Shown: piece after piece, positions 36,784 through 45,928 of the stretch
Layout of the letters: every line of letters starts with the position of its first letter
Position numbering within the stretch: position 1 is the first letter of the stretch
Assembly (NCBI GenBank): GCA_963819645.1
Contig: CAWFWZ010000001.1
Span: 1,364,001-1,428,000 of the forward strand
DNA: 64,000 nucleotides
Direction: 5' to 3'
DNA from: CAVVDY01 sp963819645
GTDB lineage: Bacteria > Acidobacteriota > Terriglobia > Terriglobales > Acidobacteriaceae
Program-made: the position numbers and the translations under genes
The notes under the pieces: model-generated
The model's database searches: none
Seen by the model: only the letters and a program-made list of their open reading frames with translations
Told to the model about the DNA's origin: nothing

Positions 36784-38013
36784 ATGAAAGTACCGGGATA
36801 TAATGCGCCTCAGCGGATGATCCGAAGCAATCGGGTGTTCTCACTGTTTGTCGCGTTGCTGTGGGCTGCAGCGGCTTGGGCCGCGAATAGCTGGGACGCG
36901 CCATCGTTGGAGATGGCCAAACAGATAGCCGCTATCACCGGACCCGGCACGGTTTCTCTGAAGATCAACAACCGCTCATCCATTTCCGCCGATGAAATTC
37001 CGGCAATCCGAAAAGCACTGGACAGGGAACTGCGTGCGGCCGGCGTTATCGTACAGGCGAAGAACGCCAGTTCGGATGTGCGTTTGACGCTGTCGCAGAA
37101 CGCGCAGGGCGACCTCTGGGTGGCCGAGGTGCAGGAAGGCTCGGAAATAAAGGTAGCGATGGTGCTCCTGCCGGCGGCCACGAACGCTTCGTCTGCGACA
37201 GCACCGCAGATGTCGATACGCAGTAACCTGCTCTACAGCCAAGCCGAGCCGATCCTCGATGCAGTGGTACTGGGCTCAGGAAGCGAGCAGCGGTTGATCG
37301 TACTTGAGCCGGATCATCTGAAGACGTACACGCCGGTTGGCGGCAACTGGCGGTTGGCACAGACGTTCGACATTCCCCATGAAGCTCCGTTGCCGCGTGA
37401 CCTGCGGGGGCAAATCGTACCGTCTAGCGATCATTTGTTCGACGCCTATCTGCCGGGGATGGTCTGCACAGGCACAACCGGCGGAGAAACGAAGTCCATC
37501 GCGGCGTCATGCAGCAACAGTGATGATCCGTGGCCTGTGGCATCGCAGAAGGCGTTTTACAACGCCACCCGCAACTACTTCACCGGAGTGCTGGTACCGG
37601 GATTTGGCACAAGCCTTCCGCCTTTCTATTCCGCGGCCCAGCTGATAACTGCGATGAATACTGCGACGTTGTTGGCCGATGTCAGCGGGCAGGTGCATCT
37701 CTTCGAGCGCGGTACGCACAAGATGGTGGTGGGAGCGCGCGACTGGGGCAGCGACATCGCTGGTGTGCGTTCGGATTGCGGCGCGGGTGCGCAGGTGCTG
37801 GCATCGGCCGCGGGATCCGGGGCGGGTGATGCTCTGCGCGCCTATGAAATATCGGGAAGGGAAGCGGTGCCGGCGAGCGCTCCCTTGAGATTTGAAGGAA
37901 CGATTACGGCGTTGTGGCCATCCGCCGATGAGACCAGCGCCAGAGTAGTGATTCGTAACCCCGAAGGATCGCGATATGAGGCTTACAGTGTCTCGCTGGC
38001 TTGCAATCCTTAG
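36784..38013 (+). CDS. Secreted hypothetical protein
   Basis: About 409 residues from ATG 36784; ATG 36817 is equally possible and opens directly into the signal peptide (RSNRVFSLFVALLWAAAAWA). The N-terminal half (about residues 40-130) has AAITGPGTVSLKINNRSSIS, like a lipoprotein/TolB-type sensor domain. The second half has a propeller-like pattern (VVLGSGSEQRLIVLEPDHLK, FDIPHEAPLPRDLRGQIVPS). I do not recognise the family. It overlaps the next gene by 38 bases and begins the operon with the solute-binding protein, kinase and regulator. Confidence 0.65.
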   Translation: MKVPGYNAPQRMIRSNRVFSLFVALLWAAAAWAANSWDAPSLEMAKQIAAITGPGTVSLKINNRSSISADEIPAIRKALDRELRAAGVIVQAKNASSDVRLTLSQNAQGDLWVAEVQEGSEIKVAMVLLPAATNASSATAPQMSIRSNLLYSQAEPILDAVVLGSGSEQRLIVLEPDHLKTYTPVGGNWRLAQTFDIPHEAPLPRDLRGQIVPSSDHLFDAYLPGMVCTGTTGGETKSIAASCSNSDDPWPVASQKAFYNATRNYFTGVLVPGFGTSLPPFYSAAQLITAMNTATLLADVSGQVHLFERGTHKMVVGARDWGSDIAGVRSDCGAGAQVLASAAGSGAGDALRAYEISGREAVPASAPLRFEGTITALWPSADETSARVVIRNPEGSRYEAYSVSLACNP

Positions 38014-39313
38014 CATTGTCGCGGTGGCCGTGTCGGCCGTAGCGCGCACGCGTCCGCATTACGGCGGGACACTGCGCGTGGAGAGTCGGGCCGATTCGCT
38101 CAAGTCGCCAGATGGGCCAGCGCGCAGGTTGCTGTTCGACACGCTCACACAGACGGACGCAAGCGGCAGGGTGATTCCGGGACTGGCAGTACGTTGGGAG
38201 GCACAGAGCGGCAATCATCGCTGGCAGTTCTACGTGCGCAGCGGAGTGCGTTTTCACGATGGCTCGCCGTTAACGGCGGAAGCAGTCGCGCAGGCGCTGG
38301 CAGCAGCGTGCGCGAACTGCGCCTGGCGCGCGCGAGCGGTCGGCGACTCGGTCGTCATTACCAGCGAATCGCCACTGCCGGGACTGCCTGCGGAGTTGGC
38401 ACGCGATGTCTATGCCATCACGCGTCAGGACGGGGCGGGCGATCCCAACGGTACCGGGCCATTTCGATTCGCCGCCAATTCCAACGGCATCCTCTTTCTC
38501 ACGGCCAACGAGGACTATTGGGGTGGCAGGCCGTTTGCCGGCGCCGCAGAGGTCTACGGTAACCGAAGCGTGCGCGAGCAGTGGCTCGACTTCGCAGCGG
38601 GCAAGGCGGACGTGGTAGAGGTTCCCGCTGATTTGCTGCGTCCGGCTCAGCAGGACCATCTGCCGGTGCTGGTGGCAGCGCGTCCTTCGGATCTGCTGCT
38701 GTTGAGCGTTTCGGAGACTGCGATAAAGGATGAACATCTGCGCGAATCAATTGCGCTGGCTGTGGATCGATCGGCGCTGTCGAACGTCATCTTCCAAAAG
38801 CAGGGAGAGATTACGGCCAGCCTCTTACCCGACGCGCTGAGCGGTTATGGTTTTCTCTTCCCATCCACGCCGGACGTGGCTCGATCGCGCGAGCTTCGTG
38901 GAAATACGTCAGCGTCACTGCGTCTGGCGGTGGATAGCTCCGAAGCCGTCATGCAGCTTACCGCCGAACGCCTGGCACTGAACTTGCGCGATGCAGGATG
39001 GAACGTGCGGGTCGTACCTCTGGCGCAGAATTCGAATGCAGAATTAACCCTGCACCGCGTACATGGCGAGTCGGCAGACGGCGCTTCACTGCTGCACGAG
39101 ATGCTCACCCGGTTCGGCGCAGCGCAAACGGAAGACGCGACAGATCCCGCCAGCCTGTACCGCGCAGAGCGCGCGTTTCTTCAGACGCACACCGTGATAC
39201 CTCTGCTCTATCTGCCACGCGCTTATGGCGTGAGCAGTCGCGTGCACCGTCTGGAGCTAACACCAGAGGGCACGCCGGCTCTCGCCAATGTATGGCTGGA
39301 GGATACGCGATGA
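37976..39313 (+). CDS. Family 5 extracellular solute-binding protein, orphan
   Basis: A 445-residue protein with a signal peptide (RWLAILSIVAVAVSAVA). It is an SBP_bac_5 (DppA/OppA/NikA) type: PHYGGTLRVES, LLFDTLTQTDASGRVIPGLA, then WQFYVRSGVRFHDGSPLTAE, the family signature, and YAITRQDGAGDPNGTGPFRF. Related proteins bind peptides, nickel or heme for an ABC importer, but no permease or ATPase gene is near. At 445 aa it is shorter than the usual 500-540. Its ends overlap both neighbours, and it precedes a sensor kinase, so a ligand-sensing role for the kinase is plausible (inference). Confidence 0.8.
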   Translation: MRLTVSRWLAILSIVAVAVSAVARTRPHYGGTLRVESRADSLKSPDGPARRLLFDTLTQTDASGRVIPGLAVRWEAQSGNHRWQFYVRSGVRFHDGSPLTAEAVAQALAAACANCAWRARAVGDSVVITSESPLPGLPAELARDVYAITRQDGAGDPNGTGPFRFAANSNGILFLTANEDYWGGRPFAGAAEVYGNRSVREQWLDFAAGKADVVEVPADLLRPAQQDHLPVLVAARPSDLLLLSVSETAIKDEHLRESIALAVDRSALSNVIFQKQGEITASLLPDALSGYGFLFPSTPDVARSRELRGNTSASLRLAVDSSEAVMQLTAERLALNLRDAGWNVRVVPLAQNSNAELTLHRVHGESADGASLLHEMLTRFGAAQTEDATDPASLYRAERAFLQTHTVIPLLYLPRAYGVSSRVHRLELTPEGTPALANVWLEDTR

Positions 39314-41098
39314 GCCTTCGGCAAAAGCTCCTGCTGGTGTTCTCGCTGACCGTAGTGTTGGCGGTGGCGGCGGTTGCATGGACCATCTCGCTGCGCACAC
39401 GGCAGGCATTTGAAGCAGCGGATGCGCAGCGCACCGAAGCGTTGCTGATTCAATTCCGGCACCAATTCCAGAGGCACGCCGACGATATTTCGGCGACGAT
39501 TGAGCGGCTGGCCGATAGTGAGCGCGTTGCTCGGCTGACGCTAGACGTGGCGCAGAACGGCGATGCCGCGCCATACCTGATGGAAGCTGGCGCACTCGCT
39601 CGGGATTACGAACTCGACTACCTGGAGATCATCACACGCGACGGAACGATCCTCTCGTCAGCACAATGGCCGGCGCGCTTCGGCTATAAAGAGGAGGCGC
39701 CGGCTCTCTCCAACCAGTCGGCTTTTCTCAAGCGCGAAGAGTTGGCCGACAACGCGGCGGAAGTTGGCGTGTTCGCCGTGCGCCGCGTGCAGAATTCCGA
39801 ACCACCTGTGTACGTGCTGGGCGGCAAGCGATTGGATCGTCGCCTGCTCGCTGATCTCTACGCCTCGCCGGAGACGCAGGTACTGCTGTATCCCATGTTG
39901 GCGGGAAAGTTCGATCCGCAGGCGCTAATCGGAGTAGATGGCCCGGCCAAAGACGCGCAACGCTATGAGTGGCTCATCGAACAGGCGCGTTCGTCGGGAC
40001 AGGAATCGCACGCCATCGTTGTATCTCACGTCGCAGCGGAAGGACAGCGTGACTGCAACTGCGATACCGCTGAAGGCGCCCGATGGTTCGGTACTGGCCG
40101 TGCTGGTGGCGGTGAATTCGCGGCGAGCCTTGGTTGAATTACAGCAGCATATCCGTGCGATCGCTTATGTTGTGGCGGGCATCGGCATTCTGCTGACCAT
40201 CGTGGCAAGCCTGTGGATCACGTCGCGGCTGACGCGGCCCATCGAGCGGCTCGCCGAGGCCGCCGGCGAGGTGGCTGCAGGAAACTGGGACACGCAGGTG
40301 GAGGTTGACTCGCCCGATGAAGTGGGCGCTCTGGCAAGCAGCTTCAACGAGATGACGCGCCAGCTTTCGGAGCAGCGCGAACGACTGGTGCAGAGCGAGC
40401 GAGTAGCGGCCTGGCGCGAACTCGCGCGACGCCTGGCGCATGAGCTGAAGAACCCGCTGTTTCCCCTTCAGCTGACCGTCGAGAATCTGGCACGTGCACG
40501 GAAGTTGCCGCCGGCGGAGTTCGATGAAGTATTCGACGAAAGCGTTCAGACGCTCTCCGGAGAAGTGGCAAACCTGAAGAACGTCATTGCGCGTTTCAGC
40601 GATTTTTCGAAGATGCCCAAGCCGCAGTTGCAGGAAGTGAACGCGGTCGAGGCATTGCAGGGCGTGGCGGCCTTGTACGAGCCAGTGCTCGAACAGCACC
40701 AACCGCCGATTCTGTTGCAGTGGACACCGAGCTCGGAGCCGGTGATGATTTCTGCCGATCCCGAACTGCTGCATCGCGCGCTGTCGAACCTGGTGCTGAA
40801 CTCGATGGATGCCATGCCCAACGGAGGTACGCTGCGTCTTGGCCTCGCGCGAAAGGACGACTTCGCCGAGATCACGGTGTCGGATACCGGCATGGGGATG
40901 ACAGCGGAAGAATGCGAGCGCCTGTTCACGCCGTACTACACCACGAAGAAAAATGGTACGGGACTGGGTCTCGCGATCGTGCAGTCGGTGATCAGCGATC
41001 ATCAGGGAACGATCAGAGTGCGTAGTGAGCCGGGTAGCGGCTCGACATTTGTTATTGATCTGCCGGCGATTCAGCCGGCGAAGGTGGCCTCCGCGTGA
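39310..41098 (+). CDS. NtrY-type membrane sensor histidine kinase (frameshifted)
   Basis: ATG 39310 overlaps the preceding stop as ATGA. There is an N-terminal membrane helix (residues 8-26), an extracytoplasmic domain to about residue 275, a second helix (IAYVVAGIGILLTIVASLWI), HAMP (LTRPIERLAEAAGEVAAGNW), and HisKA with RRLAHELKNPLFPLQL. The HATPase_c shows LSNLVLNSMDAMPNGG, DTGMGM and GTGLGLAI. The frame changes near 40035-40045: HVAAEGQRD versus SQRKDSVTATAIPLKAPDGS. One extra base explains it. Corrected length is about 595 aa. It pairs with the adjacent NtrC-type regulator. Confidence 0.85.
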
Positions 41099-42462
41099 AC
41101 AGCAAAGCCGACATACTGATCGTGGACGACGAGCCTAACACGTTGGCGTCGCTGTCGCGTGCCTTCCGGCTCGCTGGACACGAGGCGACGGTTTGCGAGA
41201 ACGCAGCTAGGGCGCTCGAACTCGCGATGAATCACCCATTCGATTTGATCCTGTCGGACGTCGTCATGCCTGGACGAGACGGACTGGCTCTGCTGGAAGA
41301 CTTGCGTGCGAATGGCGTCACAACGCCCATGGTGATGATGTCGGGACAGGCGCATATCGAGATGGCGGTTCGCGCGACCCGCCTGGGTGCGCTTGACTTC
41401 CTGGAGAAGCCGATCTCGACCGACAAGCTCCTGCTGACCGTGGAGAACGCGATCAAGCTGCGCCGCCTTGAAGCCGAGAATCGCGAGCTGCGCGAGCGCG
41501 TAGGCAAACACAAGATAGTGTGGCGATGCGAATCGATGCGCCGCCTCATGACGCAACTTGAGCGCGTAGCTGCCAGCGAGACGCGCATCTGCATCTACGG
41601 CGAGACCGGTACGGGCAAGGAGCTGGCCGCCCGCACCATCCACGAGAAAAGCCCACGAGCGTCGGGGTCGTTCGTGACTTTGAATTGCGCCGCCGTTCCT
41701 GCCGAGCTGATCGAGTCGGAACTGTTCGGCCACGAAAAAGGTGCGTTCACCGGCGCCCTGCAACGGCACACTGGGAAGTTCGAGCAGGCTCATCGTGGGA
41801 CGCTGTTTCTTGATGAGATAGGCGACATGCCGCTGAACATGCAGGCCAAGCTATTGCGCGTCCTGGAAGAAAAAGAAGTGGAGCGCATCGGGTCGGGCAA
41901 GCCGATCGCCGTCGACGTGCGCGTCCTGGTCGCCACCCACCACGATCTCGCAGAGTTGGTGCGCGAGGGCAAGTTTCGCGAAGACCTGTACCACAGAGTA
42001 GTGGTCTTTCCCGTCACGCTGCCGCCGCTACGTGACCGCGCGGACGATATCGGGCCGCTGGTCGAGCACTTCGCGGCGCAGGTATGCGCACAGAATGGAT
42101 GGAAGCAGGTGGCCTTCTCTCCGGAGGCCATCGACGCACTTCAAAAGTATCGGTGGCCAGGGAACATTCGCGAGCTGCGAAACATGGTTGAGCGATTGCT
42201 GTTGCTTGCCACTTCCAATGTCGTTGACCTGGCGACGGTGCAAGCGGCTTTGCCCGGCAGCAAGTCCGAAGCGCACGACCCTGGCATCAGGCAGCCCGGC
42301 AAGCTATCCGAACAAATCGAGCAATTCGAACGGGCTGCCATTCTTGCGGCGCTCCACGAACAGAATCACCACATCACCAACACCGCAAAGGCGCTGGGCC
42401 TCGAGCGAAGCCATCTATATAAGAAGTGTCAGCAATTAGGCATCGACTTGCGAAGGCACTAG
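41095..42462 (+). CDS. NtrC-family sigma-54-dependent response regulator
   Basis: A 455-residue regulator with three domains. The receiver (residues 5-120) has ILIVDDEPN and phosphorylatable Asp55 in LILSDVVMPGRDG. The AAA+ domain (about 145-375) has GETGTGKELAARTIHEKSPR, the GAFTGA loop that contacts sigma-54, and LFLDEIGDM. The C-terminal Fis-type helix-turn-helix ends ITNTAKALGLERSHLYKKCQ. GTG 41095 overlaps the kinase stop. It activates sigma-54 promoters when phosphorylated; targets are unknown, and I saw no convincing -24/-12 element in front of genes here. Confidence 0.92.
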   Translation: MNSKADILIVDDEPNTLASLSRAFRLAGHEATVCENAARALELAMNHPFDLILSDVVMPGRDGLALLEDLRANGVTTPMVMMSGQAHIEMAVRATRLGALDFLEKPISTDKLLLTVENAIKLRRLEAENRELRERVGKHKIVWRCESMRRLMTQLERVAASETRICIYGETGTGKELAARTIHEKSPRASGSFVTLNCAAVPAELIESELFGHEKGAFTGALQRHTGKFEQAHRGTLFLDEIGDMPLNMQAKLLRVLEEKEVERIGSGKPIAVDVRVLVATHHDLAELVREGKFREDLYHRVVVFPVTLPPLRDRADDIGPLVEHFAAQVCAQNGWKQVAFSPEAIDALQKYRWPGNIRELRNMVERLLLLATSNVVDLATVQAALPGSKSEAHDPGIRQPGKLSEQIEQFERAAILAALHEQNHHITNTAKALGLERSHLYKKCQQLGIDLRRH

Positions 42463-42494
42463 AAGCGAAATCGGATTTTGATTTTCCTATACGT

Positions 42495-42920
42495 CTAGTC
42501 GCGACGGTGCCGGGACACGAAGCTTAGGCCGGTTAGTGCAGCGTTAATGGCAGGGATCAGGTCTGCTTTCATCTGGGTCTTCAGTACGAATCCAAGTGCT
42601 CCCTCGGCCTGGCAGGCCTCGACAAATTCAGCGCTTGCGTGAATCGTGAGAAACACTAGCAACGCGGCAATTCCCATCCGGCGAAGCCGATGAGCCGCTT
42701 GGATTCCGTCGAGTCTCGGCATCGATATGTCGGCCACGATTATGTCCGGCCGCAGTCGTACCGCCTTCTCGACCATCTCTAAGCCATCATGAGCGACGCC
42801 GACGACGTCGAATTGCGTCTCAAGAAGCGATTTCACTCGTTCCAGCACGAGAGGATGGTCGTCGGCCAGCAGAATTCGACGGCGCTTTTCTGGAGCTTCA
42901 GGCATTCCAATCTCTGACAT
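42495..42920 (-). CDS. Receiver-only response regulator
   Basis: About 141 residues from ATG 42920; an in-frame GTG at 42962 would add 14. It contains only a CheY-like receiver: RILLADDHPLVLERVKSLLE, Asp64 in IIVADISMPRLDG, and the conserved Lys in GALGFVLKTQ. The DDHPLV signature is that of NarL/FixJ receivers, yet no helix-turn-helix follows; the gene simply stops after GLSFVSRHRRD. It could compete for phosphate from the nearby NarX-like kinase or work by protein contact. A TAGGG-N4-CCCTA palindrome lies 84 bases upstream. Confidence 0.8.
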   Translation of the reverse strand: MSEIGMPEAPEKRRRILLADDHPLVLERVKSLLETQFDVVGVAHDGLEMVEKAVRLRPDIIVADISMPRLDGIQAAHRLRRMGIAALLVFLTIHASAEFVEACQAEGALGFVLKTQMKADLIPAINAALTGLSFVSRHRRD

Positions 42921-43003
42921 GCGCTGTGCGATGACGACGAATCGTCGGCGAGACACCTTCACGGCAACAGGCTGATGCTAGGCTCAGAGTTGCACACTGA
43001 CAA

Positions 43004-43019
43004 CTAGGGATATCCCTAG
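43004..43019. promoter_or_regulatory. NreC-like operator palindrome, site 1
   Basis: CTAGGGATATCCCTAG is a perfect 16-base palindrome containing TAGGG-N4-CCCTA. It lies between the end of the LuxR-type regulator gene and the receiver-only gene, upstream of the latter. The form equals the site known for the staphylococcal regulator NreC. Confidence 0.65.
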
Positions 43020-43051
43020 CGCGATAAAGCTAGACACTGCAGTGCGAGACG

Positions 43052-43720
43052 TCAGAAGGATGGCGGCCGCCGCGACGGATTCGGGTCCACAGAGATCAGG
43101 CCCTCTTTGACAGCAAAGAGAACGAGGTCAGCGTTGCTCTTCAGGTTGAAGGTTTCCATGATGTGATGTTTGTGAAACTGGACAGTTTTCTCGCTAAGAT
43201 TCAGCCGCCCAGCAATTTCCTTTTGCGCAAGTCCCTCGGCGCACATCTGCACGATTTCACGCTGTCTCGTAGTCAGATGACTGGAGTAATGGCGCGCCCT
43301 GACCTTTTGCACGGCCCAGTTTTCCGGCCTCAGTTTAGGAGTCACGTAGCACTTACCTTGTAGCACCTGGTCGATAGCCGTCAGTAGCTCTGACCCGGCG
43401 GACTGCTTGAGGACGAATGCCACTGATCCCAATTCCAGAGCTGCGGCAGCGAGGTTGGGGTTGTCCTGCATGGTAAGGAATATGAGTTTCACTTTCGGAA
43501 ATTGCTCGCGCACTCGCTTGGCAGCATCAAGCCCATTCAAAAGAGGCATGCCGATATCGACAACGACCACATCTGGCTTGAGCCTGCACGCTTCAATTAC
43601 GAGCGCGCGCCCGTCATTAACGCTACCCACAACTGTATAGCGCTTCTCCAACAACAACCGCAGGCCGTCAGCAAAGACGCCGTGATCGTCGGCAATGAGG
43701 ACTTGGGGTCGGAGTTCCAA
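43052..43720 (-). CDS. NarL/FixJ (NreC-type) response regulator
   Basis: A 222-residue regulator. The receiver starts QVLIADDHGVFADGL, with Asp55 in VVVVDIGMPLLNGLDAAKRV and VAFVLKQSAG at the signalling lysine. The LuxR-type helix-turn-helix is LTTRQREIVQMCAEGLAQKE followed by IAGRLNLSEKTVQFHKHHI. The start is TTG 43720 with AAGGA nine bases upstream. It sits 71 bases downstream of a HisKA_3 kinase gene on the same strand, which is almost certainly its partner. It is the best candidate to bind the four TAGGG-N4-CCCTA sites in this region (inference). Confidence 0.88.
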   Translation of the reverse strand: MELRPQVLIADDHGVFADGLRLLLEKRYTVVGSVNDGRALVIEACRLKPDVVVVDIGMPLLNGLDAAKRVREQFPKVKLIFLTMQDNPNLAAAALELGSVAFVLKQSAGSELLTAIDQVLQGKCYVTPKLRPENWAVQKVRARHYSSHLTTRQREIVQMCAEGLAQKEIAGRLNLSEKTVQFHKHHIMETFNLKSNADLVLFAVKEGLISVDPNPSRRPPSF

Positions 43721-43791
43721 TTACCAGTGTCCTTCCTCAGGGCCTGGCGTTCATTGCCGCCAGCACCGGTGACTAAAACGGTTTTCTTGGC

Positions 43792-45660
43792 CTAGCCTTC
43801 GGCAGACGCGTAAGAAGACCTGCCTCTCGGCTCGCCTGGACTTGCATCAGATTGCTCCTTCAATGGCGCCCATACCTCAATCCGAGTCCCATTGTGTACC
43901 TCCGAATGGATCTCGAATCGTCCCTCGATTAGACGGATCCGCTCCTTCATACTCCACAGCCCCAGGCCTTCTCCCTCTGACGTGGCGTTCAGGTCAAACC
44001 CCTTGCCGTTATCAGAGATCGACAGGTGAAGTCCCCCGTCAAGCTTTTCAAGCCTTACTTGCGCGCGACTCGCTTCACTGTGCTTCTTGACGTTCCGCAG
44101 CCCTTCTTGGACGATTCGAAACAGGCAGAGGGCCACATCAGGAGAGACGGCGCGTGGAACATTCTCATAGGCGCATGCAACTTGGGTCCCTTGCTGAGCG
44201 GTGAATTCCTTGCAGAACGATGAAACGCCCGCGGCCAGCCCAAGCCGCTCCAGGGTAGAGGAATGCAGACGGTGGGACAGGGTATGGAGATCGGCTCCAA
44301 TTTCGCCTGCGGAATTCATGAGTTCGTGCAGTTGCCGGTTTGCCTCCGCTGGCGAGCCGGGGATCATCTCAGCGGCTGTCTCAAGCCCGAGGGACAGAAC
44401 CGCCATCCTTTGACTGAAGTCATCGTGTAACTCGGATGCGAGCCGGCTACGCTCCTCGTCCTGAGCATTAATCAACCTACCGCTAAGCCTCGCCTGCTCT
44501 CTCCTGGCTTGTTCCAACAGCCGTCGCTCGTATAGGAGGTAGATGGTCAGCAGGCTCAGACTTACGAGAGCCAGCAATCCGATGGGTAACGTTCTCCTAT
44601 ATTGCTCCCACAAAGTCGGCGGCCGAAACAGAACGGTACTTCCGGCAGGGAGCCTGCTTTCATCTAGTTTCCATCGCTCCAACTGGCGCCAATCGAACAG
44701 GTAAAGACTGGGACCATGCACGATCGGGATGTCCTGGGGCGGCTTTCCCGCTAAGATCTCGAGGGCGTCGCGGCCCACGATCTTGCCCTGTTCTTCGAAG
44801 CTGACCACAAATCCCCCCAAAATGCCGTGGCCCAACTGCGTGTCGGCTATGCCAAAGACAGGAGCATTCGCGGCGCCGGCGATCACCGGAAGAGCTTCGG
44901 CGATGTTGAGAAACTCCCGCCCCTGCACGTCCTTGAAGAAGGAGAGATAAAGAACTATGGAGCGATCAGGAAGATGCCTGACCCTTTCCAGCAGTTCGCT
45001 CATCGGCAGGTCAGTCAGATAAGTGATGTCGAGCTTGTTCGCATAAGTAGAAAGGTCCGTTTTTACCAACGCTGTGAGACGCCGGTCATAATCGGATTGG
45101 CCCCCGACCACGTAGATATGGCGGGTTTCCGGCAACAAACCCAGCGCAGCCTCCACCGTCTTTGCGGGCTCCAATTGAAACCACGAGCCCGTCGATCCGT
45201 GGTCGCCTTTCATCCGGTCGATCTGCCCTGGAGCGGTGCAACAAAAGACCGCCGGGACATTGGGGAATATCGCCCGCGGCTCTGCCAGGATCTGGATCGC
45301 GTTCGGCCCCAGCAGCACAATCAGGTCGAGTTTACGGCGGCGATAACGCTGCACGACAGCATCGAGTTGTTCCTGCACCTCGTCGGGGTGATAAATGGCA
45401 TCCAGGTTCTCCCAGTAGAACTCGACGTGGAAACGCGGGTCTGAGTGCAGCGCCGAAAGCACTAGATTGGTCACAATCATCGGACCAGGATGGGACTGTC
45501 CGACAATGTTGATCATGAGGACGCTTTTTCTGACCTGACCATGGGAAGCGGGGGCGAAGCCGACGAGGCCGAGCGCAGCCAGAGCAAGCAAACTTCGGAT
45601 GCTGGGCCTAAAGAGCCCAATTGTCGCACGGAAGCGCTTTCTTGGACATGCGCAGTGCAT
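43792..45660 (-). CDS. NarX/NreB-class sensor kinase with ABC-type periplasmic binding domain
   Basis: A 622-residue kinase. After a signal-like helix (residues 22-41), residues about 45-330 form an ABC substrate-binding-like two-lobe domain (SVLMINIVGQSHPGPMIVTN, VLLGPNAIQILAEPRAIFPN, and GFVVSFEEQGKIVGRDALEI). A membrane helix at 358-377 follows. The HisKA_3 dimerisation domain has the phospho-acceptor His412 in LASELHDDFSQRMAVL, and the HATPase_c has FRIVQEGLRNVKKHSEA, DNGKGFD and GLGLWSMKERI. The ligand is unknown. An operator palindrome lies 97 bases upstream, between this gene and the divergent porin. Confidence 0.88.
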   Translation of the reverse strand: MHCACPRKRFRATIGLFRPSIRSLLALAALGLVGFAPASHGQVRKSVLMINIVGQSHPGPMIVTNLVLSALHSDPRFHVEFYWENLDAIYHPDEVQEQLDAVVQRYRRRKLDLIVLLGPNAIQILAEPRAIFPNVPAVFCCTAPGQIDRMKGDHGSTGSWFQLEPAKTVEAALGLLPETRHIYVVGGQSDYDRRLTALVKTDLSTYANKLDITYLTDLPMSELLERVRHLPDRSIVLYLSFFKDVQGREFLNIAEALPVIAGAANAPVFGIADTQLGHGILGGFVVSFEEQGKIVGRDALEILAGKPPQDIPIVHGPSLYLFDWRQLERWKLDESRLPAGSTVLFRPPTLWEQYRRTLPIGLLALVSLSLLTIYLLYERRLLEQARREQARLSGRLINAQDEERSRLASELHDDFSQRMAVLSLGLETAAEMIPGSPAEANRQLHELMNSAGEIGADLHTLSHRLHSSTLERLGLAAGVSSFCKEFTAQQGTQVACAYENVPRAVSPDVALCLFRIVQEGLRNVKKHSEASRAQVRLEKLDGGLHLSISDNGKGFDLNATSEGEGLGLWSMKERIRLIEGRFEIHSEVHNGTRIEVWAPLKEQSDASPGEPRGRSSYASAEG

Positions 45661-45756
45661 TGGACTAGGGGTTGTCCCGATACGGGAATTATGCGCCTCA
45701 GGACAGGGGCAGGCAATGCCAGAGTGGGGCTTTAGCTCTGAACCGCAGCCTGCCCA

Positions 45757-45772
45757 CTAGGGAAATCCCTAG
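45757..45772. promoter_or_regulatory. NreC-like operator palindrome, site 2
   Basis: CTAGGGAAATCCCTAG, flanked by A and T to give an 18-base palindrome with only the middle mismatched. It lies in the divergent gap between the sensor kinase and the DcaP-like porin, so it could control either or both. Confidence 0.65.
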
Positions 45773-45928
45773 TCCCCAAACCAGCAGCGCTGGTTTATGG
45801 TTCGCCCATCAACCGTGGAATCTCCGTGCCGGAGAGGTGGGGCGCTGCCGTGTACCAGGAATGGCTGGACGGCAGGATGTGGTGAGATCGCGCACGGGGT
45901 AATGTTCTCCGCGGAAGGAGGGACTCCC

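Noticed and set aside
45664..45680. CTAGGGGTTGTCCCGA near the kinase start as a fifth operator
   Set aside because: The right arm is CCCGA rather than CCCTA and the spacing is five, so it fails the pattern; at best a degenerate half-site.
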